Below are positions 25,563 through 31,958 of a stretch of 33,999 nucleotides of DNA, one piece after another. The notes under the pieces were generated by a model, which had not been told where the DNA came from, searched no databases, and worked only from the letters and a program-made list of their open reading frames with translations. Location: the NCBI GenBank assembly GCA_021828085.1, contig JAKATE010000003.1, positions 1 through 33,999 on the forward strand. Reading direction: 5' to 3'. A program made the position numbers and the translations under genes. This DNA is from Thermoplasmata archaeon. GTDB lineage: Archaea > Thermoplasmatota > Thermoplasmata > Lutacidiplasmatales > UBA184. Positions within the stretch are counted from its first letter, which is position 1. Each line of letters begins with the position of its first letter.

Positions 25563-26342
25563 ATGGCCGAAACCGTCGGCACCCTACCGGAGGAAGGGGA
25601 CTTCGTCGTCGCCACGGTCCGCTCGATCCGGAACTTCGGCGCCCTGGTGACTCTCGACGAGTATCGCGACCGGGAGGCGTTCATCCACCTCTCCGAGGTG
25701 GCCACGGGCTGGGTGAAGTACATCCGGGACTACATCCGGGAGGGCCAGAAGATCGTTGGACGGGTGATCCACATCGACCACGAGAAGGGACAGGTGGATC
25801 TCTCCCTCAAGCGGATCAACGAGCACCAGCGCCGGGAGAAGCTCCAGTCCTTCAAGAACGAGCAGCGCGCCCACAAGCTGCTCGACCTGGTCGCGAAGAG
25901 CCTGCATCAAGAGCCCGCGGAGTCGATGACCAAGTTCGGCAACGCGCTGGTGGAGCAGTTCGGGGGGCTCTTCCAGGCCTTCGAGACCGCCTCCTCGGAC
26001 CCTGCACGCTTCTCGGCCGAGAGCCCGAAGGGCCCATGGGTCGAGGCCTTCCTCAAGGTCGCCCATGAGAACATCTCCCCTCCCCACGTGGAGGTCTCCG
26101 GCATGCTCGAGGTCTCCCACCCCGGGCCCACCGGGGTCGAGGCGGTCCGCGAGGCTCTCCTCGCGGCCGAGCAGGCCCAGCCGAACGCTGTGATGATCCA
26201 GTACGTTGGCGCGCCACGCTATCGCGTGGTGGTCACGGGGGCCCAGTACAAGCCCACCGAAGAGCTCCTCAAGAAGGCCTCCGACCTGGCCCTCTCGCGC
26301 ATCAAGGCCTCCGGCGGGAAGGGGACCTTCACCCACCTCTGA
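25563..26342 (+). CDS. Translation initiation factor aIF2 subunit alpha
   Basis: MAETVGTLPEEGDFVVATVRSIRNFGALVTLDEYRDREAFIHLSEVATGWVKYIRDYIREGQKIVGRVIHIDHEKGQVDLSLKRINEHQRREKLQSFKNEQRA. Confidence 0.96.
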   Translation: MAETVGTLPEEGDFVVATVRSIRNFGALVTLDEYRDREAFIHLSEVATGWVKYIRDYIREGQKIVGRVIHIDHEKGQVDLSLKRINEHQRREKLQSFKNEQRAHKLLDLVAKSLHQEPAESMTKFGNALVEQFGGLFQAFETASSDPARFSAESPKGPWVEAFLKVAHENISPPHVEVSGMLEVSHPGPTGVEAVREALLAAEQAQPNAVMIQYVGAPRYRVVVTGAQYKPTEELLKKASDLALSRIKASGGKGTFTHL

Positions 26343-26348
26343 CCGGCC

Positions 26349-26540
26349 ATGGGCGAGCCTCTCCTCCACCGCTGCCGTTCCTGCCGGCGGTACACGCTCA
26401 AGTCCGTCTGCCCCAAGTGCGAGGGTCCGGCGGGCTCGCCCCACCCGGCCCGCTGGTCCCCCGAGGACCGCTACCAGCGCTACCGTCGCGCGCTGCTCGA
26501 GTCCGCCGGAGCCTCGAGCGAGTCCGCCGGGAGCGGCTAG
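26349..26540 (+). CDS. Nop10-like H/ACA RNP protein
   Basis: MGEPLLHRCRSCRRYTLKSVCPKCEGPAGSPHPARWSPEDRYQRYRRAL; Nop10 signature and position after aIF2-alpha. Confidence 0.93.
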   Translation: MGEPLLHRCRSCRRYTLKSVCPKCEGPAGSPHPARWSPEDRYQRYRRALLESAGASSESAGSG

Positions 26541-26597
26541 CGCCTCCCCCCGAGGCAGGGCACCGTTATCTTGCCGGCGGCCCTAACGTCCGAGCGC

Positions 26598-27110
26598 ATG
26601 CAACAGCGCATCAAGGTCGTCAACGAGGTCTCGGACCTGGTGCCGGTCCTGAGGGCGGTGGACTCCGATCTCAAGCTTAGGATCTTCCACAAGCTCTCCG
26701 AGGCGTGGATCACGGCCGACGACGTGGAGCAGGAGTTCGGCAAGGACGGCGGGAAGATCCTCGCCTTCTTCGAGAAGCTCAAGCTGGTGGACAGCCGCTG
26801 GGTCGCCCGCGAGGGCCGCCGCGCCCCGGAGAAGAGCTTCCACACCTACTACTCGACGGTGAACATCAACACCACCGCCCCGCTCACCGAGGTCTCCGAG
26901 ATCCTCGCCGTGGCCTCCATGCCCGAGAAGGACTACGGGCAGCTCGAGAAGAGGATCTACGATGCCATCGGCGAGCAGGGCCGGTTCTTTTCCGACGTGG
27001 CGGAGGAGCTCAAGATGAGCACCACCCGGCTCAAGGGGCTCATCAAGCGCTCCGACAAGCTGGAGTTCCGGGGCCACCGCGTCGAGCGGCTCAATGGTCA
27101 GCGCGCCTGA
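26598..27110 (+). CDS. Winged-helix transcriptional regulator (ArsR-like)
   Basis: VPVLRAVDSDLKLRIFHKLSEAWITADDVEQEFGKDGGKILAFFEKLKLVDSRWVAREGRRAPEKSFHTYYSTVNINTTAPLTEVSEIL. Confidence 0.75.
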   Translation: MQQRIKVVNEVSDLVPVLRAVDSDLKLRIFHKLSEAWITADDVEQEFGKDGGKILAFFEKLKLVDSRWVAREGRRAPEKSFHTYYSTVNINTTAPLTEVSEILAVASMPEKDYGQLEKRIYDAIGEQGRFFSDVAEELKMSTTRLKGLIKRSDKLEFRGHRVERLNGQRA

Positions 27111-27672
27111 GCGGGACCCCGAACGCATCGTGGACGTCCTCCGGCTCGGACACCGGCCGGGGCGCGATCCGAGGCTCACCACCCACGTGGCGCTCACCGC
27201 GCGGGCCTGGGGGGTCCGCCGACTCTATCTCGAACCCCCGGACCCCTCCCTGGCCGAGCGCGTCCGGGCGCTCACCCGAAGATTCGGGGGGAGCTTCGCG
27301 GTGGAGGGGGTGACGAGCCCCCGCTCCTTCCTCGCCTCGTACCCGGGGACCGTCCTTCACCTGACCATCTACGGCGAGGACCTCGACGAGGTGGTCCCGA
27401 CGCTGGAAGGGCCAGGACCCTTCCTCCTGGTGGTGGGGGGGGCGAAGGTCCCCCCGGAGATCTACCGGCTCGCGCACCGGAACCTGGCGGTGACGCACGA
27501 GCCGCACAGCGAGGTGGCGGCGCTGGCCATCGCGCTGGACCGCCTGCGGGGAACCCCCCGGGACACCTCCCAGCCTGGCGCAAAGCTGCGCGTCCGCCCT
27601 TCCGCCCGGAGGAAGCGCGTCGAGGAGGTGGAGCCCGAGGGACCGTCGGCCCCCCGGGCCAGTTCGCGATGA
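27094..27672 (+). CDS. tRNA (cytidine(56)-2'-O)-methyltransferase (Trm56)
   Basis: VDVLRLGHRPGRDPRLTTHVALTARAWGVRRLYLEPPD...VVGGAKVPPEIYRLAHRNLAVTHEPHSEVAALAIALDRL. Confidence 0.92.
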   Translation: MVSAPERDPERIVDVLRLGHRPGRDPRLTTHVALTARAWGVRRLYLEPPDPSLAERVRALTRRFGGSFAVEGVTSPRSFLASYPGTVLHLTIYGEDLDEVVPTLEGPGPFLLVVGGAKVPPEIYRLAHRNLAVTHEPHSEVAALAIALDRLRGTPRDTSQPGAKLRVRPSARRKRVEEVEPEGPSAPRASSR

Positions 27673-28706
27673 GCCCTGCTCTCCCAAGCCTCCCGGGGAA
27701 GCGCTGGCCCTTTCGGGTCCGGGCCCCCGGGAAGGCGATCCTCTTCGGCGAGCACGCGGTGGTCCGGGGCCGGACCGCCCTGGTGCTCGCCGTCGACCGG
27801 GGCACCGAGATCGACTTCCGTCCTCTCCCACCGGGGAGCCGCTCGACCTGGAATGGCGCCCCCTTCGACGCGGAGCTCAATCCCTACCTTCGGGAGGCGA
27901 TGCGCCGTCACCCCGACTGGTCCGCGAGACCGGTCGCGCTCACGGTCCGTTCCGAGCTTCCCCGGGCCTCGGGCCTCGGGACGTCGGCGGCCTTCACCGT
28001 AGCCCTCGTCGCCGGATTCACCCTGCCGGACCGGCAGGAGCTTCCCCGGGCCGAGGTGGCCGAGGAGAGCTATCGGATCGAACGCGCGGCCCAGGGGGTC
28101 GGGAGCCCGGTGGACACCTCGGCCTCCACCGCCGGCGGGCTCCTCGCGATTGGCACGGAGCCCGGAGAGGAAGAGCTCTGGACGCTCCCTGCGGTCGACA
28201 CCTCGCCTCCCTTCCATGCCCGAAGGGTCCACTCCCCCCCGTGGAGCTGGGCCGCGGCGTTCTCGGGGATCGCCAAGGCCACCGGACCGAAGGTGCGGGC
28301 CGTGGGGGAGGTCTTCGCCACCCCGGAGGGCGCGGAGATCCTCGAGAGGATCGGCAGGCTCTCCCGGGAAGGGGAGGGGGCGCTGGACCGGGAGGACAAG
28401 GACGCTGTCGGGGCGCTCATGGCGGAGAACCACCAGCTCCTCCGGAGTCTGGGGGTGAGCCACCCCCGGCTGGAAGCGCTGCTCGAGGTCGCGCGCCCCT
28501 TCGTCCACGGGGCGAAGGTCACGGGAGCGGGAGGAGGGGGCTCGGTCCTCGCTCTCGTCCGGGAAGGCCAGCACGAGGCCCTCCGGAAGGCATGGGCCCG
28601 GGCGGGGGGGGTTCCCTTCCTGCTCTCGGTCGCGCCCCAGGGGCTCCAGGTGATGACGCTGGGTTCAGCGCTTCGAGACCACGCGGACCACGTCCCCGGG
28701 CTCTAA
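27669..28706 (+). CDS. mvk: Mevalonate kinase (GHMP family)
   Basis: VRAPGKAILFGEHAVVRGRTALVLAVDRG...ASGLGTSAAFTVALVAGF...GSPVDTSASTAGG...VTGAGGGGSVLALV. Confidence 0.92.
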   Translation: MSPALPSLPGKRWPFRVRAPGKAILFGEHAVVRGRTALVLAVDRGTEIDFRPLPPGSRSTWNGAPFDAELNPYLREAMRRHPDWSARPVALTVRSELPRASGLGTSAAFTVALVAGFTLPDRQELPRAEVAEESYRIERAAQGVGSPVDTSASTAGGLLAIGTEPGEEELWTLPAVDTSPPFHARRVHSPPWSWAAAFSGIAKATGPKVRAVGEVFATPEGAEILERIGRLSREGEGALDREDKDAVGALMAENHQLLRSLGVSHPRLEALLEVARPFVHGAKVTGAGGGGSVLALVREGQHEALRKAWARAGGVPFLLSVAPQGLQVMTLGSALRDHADHVPGL

Positions 28707-29861
28707 GGGGTGGTCGGCCCCGAGGGTCCGCTTCCGCCGGGCATCCACCGCCCGGAGGAACCCTTCGCCCAGGTCCGTATGGACCCGGAAGGCGAGCTCC
28801 CGGGCGGTCGTTCCCCGGGGGACCAGCAGCGCGTCCGGCAGCACCCGCCCCTTCCCGTCGGTCCACCGCGTCTCGTCCTCGACCGGGAAGACCACGATCC
28901 GCGAGAGCCCTTCGAAGACCAGCGCCTCGAGCGCCTGCTGCACCCCGGTGGAGCCCCAGACCGAGAGGAAACGCTCGACCTCCTCGAGGGCCTTGCGCTG
29001 CGCGGGCTTGAGCCCCTCCGGGTGGGAGTAGGTGAAGCGGGAATCCCCGGGGTGGTAGCGGATGAGCCCCGCCTGGTCGGCGCGGCGCAGCAGCAGTTCC
29101 ACGTCGGCCGAGGCGGGTGCGCAGGGGAGGGGAGCGAGCTCCTCCGCGACCCGGGCGGCCTCCTCCGGCCGGGAACGGTCGGCCTTGTTGGCGACGATCC
29201 GCCGCGGGCGGTTCGCCCGGAGGAGCTCGCGCGCGAGACGGACGAGGTCCGCCTCCGTCCAGCGCGTCGGGTGGGTGAGGTCGAGCGGGAGGTGCCGGAA
29301 GGCGGCGAGGACCTGCGTCGGCTTGAAGTTGAGGCCGGTGAGGCGGCTCGCGATGAGCTCCTCCACCTTCCCTTCGTTGAGCTCGAGGGAGCGCGCCGCC
29401 TTCTCCCACTGCCGGGAGAGGATCTCCCCCAGCCAGAGGACCATCTCCTCCTCGAGGAAGCGGACCGGCTCGGCCGGGTCGAATCGGCCGGGCTCCTCGA
29501 GATGCCCATCCGGGGCGGTGGCGCCGGTGATGTCGATGAGCTGGAGGTAGCCTTCCGCCTGGCGGAGGTCGTCGAGGAAGCGGTTGCCCAGCCCCTTGCC
29601 CTCGTGGGCTCCCGGGACGAGACCCGCCACGTCGACCAGTTCCACGGGCACCCAACGGGTCCCTTCCTGGCAAGGGGCGTTCCCCGGCGTGCAGGGATGT
29701 CCCAGGTCGGTGTGCGGGCAGGCCACCCGGACGTGGGCCACGCCCCGGTTGGGTTCCACGGTGGTGAAGGGATAGGGGGCCATGGGGACGTTGAGCATCG
29801 TGAGCGCGTTGAAGAGGGTCGATTTCCCCACGTTCGGCTGACCGACGAGCCCGACGTCCAT
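28665..29861 (-). CDS. OBG/YchF-type redox-regulated GTPase
   Basis: MDVGLVGQPNVGKSTLFNALTMLNVPMAPYPFTTVEPNRGVAHV...VDVAGLVPGAHEGKGLGNRFLDDLRQ; TGS-like C-terminus. Confidence 0.94.
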   Translation of the reverse strand: MDVGLVGQPNVGKSTLFNALTMLNVPMAPYPFTTVEPNRGVAHVRVACPHTDLGHPCTPGNAPCQEGTRWVPVELVDVAGLVPGAHEGKGLGNRFLDDLRQAEGYLQLIDITGATAPDGHLEEPGRFDPAEPVRFLEEEMVLWLGEILSRQWEKAARSLELNEGKVEELIASRLTGLNFKPTQVLAAFRHLPLDLTHPTRWTEADLVRLARELLRANRPRRIVANKADRSRPEEAARVAEELAPLPCAPASADVELLLRRADQAGLIRYHPGDSRFTYSHPEGLKPAQRKALEEVERFLSVWGSTGVQQALEALVFEGLSRIVVFPVEDETRWTDGKGRVLPDALLVPRGTTARELAFRVHTDLGEGFLRAVDARRKRTLGADHPLEPGDVVRVVSKR

Positions 29862-29878
29862 CTTCCGTTCCCCCGGCC

Positions 29879-30433
29879 TCAGCGAGAGTAGTCCGGGGCC
29901 CGTTCGGCGAACCCCAGGTCCCGGTTGAGCGCCAGCGCCTGGGCGAAGAGGTGGTCCGAGAGCCGGTTCAGATAGCGCAGGAGCACCTCCCGGACCTCCT
30001 CGGACCGGTGGAGCCTGAGCACCGCCCGTTCGGCCCTCCGGGCGACGGTGCGCGCCACGTGGAGCTCACAGGCGGCGGGGACGCCCCGGGGGAGGACAAA
30101 CGTGTCGAGGTCCTGGAGCGGAGCGGTGAGCGCGTCGAGCTCCTCCTCCAGCCGTCGTACATGCCGGTCCTCGATGCGGGAGGCGCTGCTCTTTCCGCCC
30201 TTCGGTGTGGCGAGCTCGGCGCCGACCAGGAAGAGCTCATCCTGGAGGCGGACGAGGGTCTCCCGGCAGCGCTCTTCCCCCGGGGGGAGGAGGGCCTGGG
30301 CGAGTCCCAGGTGCGACGCAAGCTCGTCGACGTGGCCGTACGCCTCCACGCGCAGCGAGTCCTTCTCCACCCGGACGCCTCCGAGGAGACCGGTCGTTCC
30401 CTTGTCCCCCTGGCGCGTGTACAACCGGGTCAT
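29879..30433 (-). CDS. Cob(I)alamin adenosyltransferase, PduO type
   Basis: MTRLYTRQGDKGTTGLLGGVRVEKDSLRVEAYGHVDELASHLGLAQA...DTFVLPRGVPAACELHVARTVARRAERAVL...LLRYLNRLSDHLFAQALALN. Confidence 0.95.
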   Translation of the reverse strand: MTRLYTRQGDKGTTGLLGGVRVEKDSLRVEAYGHVDELASHLGLAQALLPPGEERCRETLVRLQDELFLVGAELATPKGGKSSASRIEDRHVRRLEEELDALTAPLQDLDTFVLPRGVPAACELHVARTVARRAERAVLRLHRSEEVREVLLRYLNRLSDHLFAQALALNRDLGFAERAPDYSR

Positions 30434-30441
30434 CGTCCGAG

Positions 30442-30590
30442 CCCCGGAGCAGCGTCCGGGGTCAAGTAGTCGACGTAAGCACGACCCGGTCCGGGAACGC
30501 GAGGCCCGCCGCCGGACCGGGCACGCCGCGGCGAGAGGGCCCGGTGGGCCGCGGACGCGCGGCCCCCGGGCGGGCGGAGGACGTGCTTAC
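30442..30590 (-). ncRNA. Putative structured leader RNA (three-way junction plus RBS-proximal hairpin) upstream of the cobalamin adenosyltransferase
   Basis: Perfect inverted repeats: 30475-30483/30582-30590 (9 bp), 30485-30494/30512-30521 (10 bp), a ~14-bp hairpin with a single A bulge at ~30540-30575, and CCCCGGA/TCCGGGG at 30442-30448/30455-30461. Confidence 0.5.
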
Positions 30591-30832
30591 CCGGCGGGGA
30601 TCGCCCAGGAACCCCCCGCCATCAGCGGGGCCTCGGTGCGGACGATGTTGTGATCGCGTGCCCATCGAGCGTTCGGCGCATTGCGACCGTCGAGCGGGCT
30701 CTCGAGCCCGTGGACCGGGCAGAAGGTGATGCGCAACCGGTGGTTGTGCACGGCCTCGAGGCGGCACCACCGGCAGATCATCGGGGTCGGCGTGTTGGCG
30801 GCCAGGGCTTCCAGGGTCGCTCTCTCCAGCAT
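30587..30832 (-). CDS. Small Cys-containing hypothetical protein (putative zinc-binding)
   Basis: MLERATLEALAANTPTPMICRWCRLEAVHNHRLRITFCPVHGLESPLDGRNAPNARWARDHNIVRTEAPLMAGGSWAIPAG; CxxC...CPVH. Confidence 0.65.
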   Translation of the reverse strand: MLERATLEALAANTPTPMICRWCRLEAVHNHRLRITFCPVHGLESPLDGRNAPNARWARDHNIVRTEAPLMAGGSWAIPAG

Positions 30833-30851
30833 CGGTTCTCCTTCCTGCGTG

Positions 30852-31262
30852 CTACGCACCGGTGTAGCGCCTTCCCTCGCGGGCCGCTTCCTTGCGCTCC
30901 TTCTCGGAACGCTCGAGCTCGCGCGCCACCTCGCGGCGCTGGGCCTGGCGCTCCTGCCGAAGTCGCGCGAGCTCGGCGAGGCCCCGGTCCAGGGCGCTCG
31001 CCAGGGCTTCCTCCGGGCTGCGGGCCCAGCCGTCGTCCACTTCGCGCTGGAGCTCCCGGGCAAGGGAGACCGGCACTTCGAGGGGGACACCGGCCGAGGG
31101 GGCCGAACCCGTGGGGCCTCCTGCGGCCCGGCGAAGGAGCTGCCGGATCCCCTCGGAGCGATGGGCCCAGCCGTTCTGCTGGACCAGCGCATCGAGGGAA
31201 CGGAGCTCTTCCTCGGTGAGACGGACGCCGAGGTAGCCGGGGTTCCGCGGGGGGGAGGGCAC
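30852..31262 (-). CDS. Ribbon-helix-helix DNA-binding protein with coiled-coil tail
   Basis: YLGVRLTEEELRSLDALVQQNGWAHRSEGIRQLLRRAAGG; RHH-like beta-strand/helix/helix pattern; GTG start. Confidence 0.72.
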   Translation of the reverse strand: MPSPPRNPGYLGVRLTEEELRSLDALVQQNGWAHRSEGIRQLLRRAAGGPTGSAPSAGVPLEVPVSLARELQREVDDGWARSPEEALASALDRGLAELARLRQERQAQRREVARELERSEKERKEAAREGRRYTGA

Positions 31263-31265
31263 GCG

Positions 31266-31281
31266 TTTTACAGAATTTTAC
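31266..31281. promoter_or_regulatory. Tandem TTTTAC repeats (10-bp phased) at the RHH gene start, candidate operator
   Basis: TTTTAC-AGAA-TTTTAC lies between a TATA-like element (~31284-31290, minus CAAATAC) and the RHH GTG. Confidence 0.4.
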
Positions 31282-31430
31282 GAGTATTTGAATTCTTGTC
31301 AAACACTCCCGGACCCGGGCCTCGCCGGGTTCCGGTCGCGGTCCGAGAGGCCACGGAGCGGCTTCCTCCGCGCCGGCTCCGAGGGCTTTTTAAAGCGGCG
31401 GAGGTGCGGGCGCCCCGAGGAGCCAAATCG

Positions 31431-31814
31431 ATGGCCTGGACGCAAGCGGAAGTGCGCGAGCTCAAGGAGGGGCGGTACATGATGGTGGACAACGAGCCCT
31501 GCCGGATCCTCTCCATCCAGACCTCGAAACCGGGAAAGCACGGCGAGGCCAAGGCCCGTCTCGACGTGATGGGCATCTTCGATGGGGGGAAGCGCTCGGT
31601 GGTGTACCCGGTCAAGCACAAGGTCCAGGTCCCCATCATCAACAAGCGCACCGCCCAGGTCCTCGCCCTCGCCGGGGACGAAGTGATGTTGATGGACACC
31701 GAGAGCTTCGAGCAGTTCAGCCTCCCGAAGGAGGGGGCCGGCGAGGTCGCCCCCGGCCAGGAGATCCCCTATCTCGCCGCCATGGGGAAGCGCAAGCTCC
31801 AGGTGAACCCCTGA
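31431..31814 (+). CDS. Translation initiation factor aIF5A
   Basis: MAWTQAEVRELKEGRYMMVDNEPCRILSIQTSKPGKHGEAKARLDVMGIFDGGKRSVVYPVKHKVQVPIINKRTAQVLALAGDEVMLMD; hypusination loop SKPGKHG. Confidence 0.95.
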   Translation: MAWTQAEVRELKEGRYMMVDNEPCRILSIQTSKPGKHGEAKARLDVMGIFDGGKRSVVYPVKHKVQVPIINKRTAQVLALAGDEVMLMDTESFEQFSLPKEGAGEVAPGQEIPYLAAMGKRKLQVNP

Positions 31815-31958
31815 GTCCCGGAGGGCCTTTCCCACGGGGAGGTTCTCCCGGGTGAAATCCCACTACCGTTTATAACCGGAACGGGTATGAGAATGCTCGT
31901 CAGATGACGAGCAGCACGGCGCGCCCGGGGAGGAAGTAGCACGGCGTTCGGGGGCGGC

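Noticed and set aside
30442-30590. Canonical cobalamin riboswitch or 5S rRNA
   Set aside because: No B12-box-like sequence; the three-way junction size resembles 5S rRNA, but the conserved 5S loop sequences are absent.
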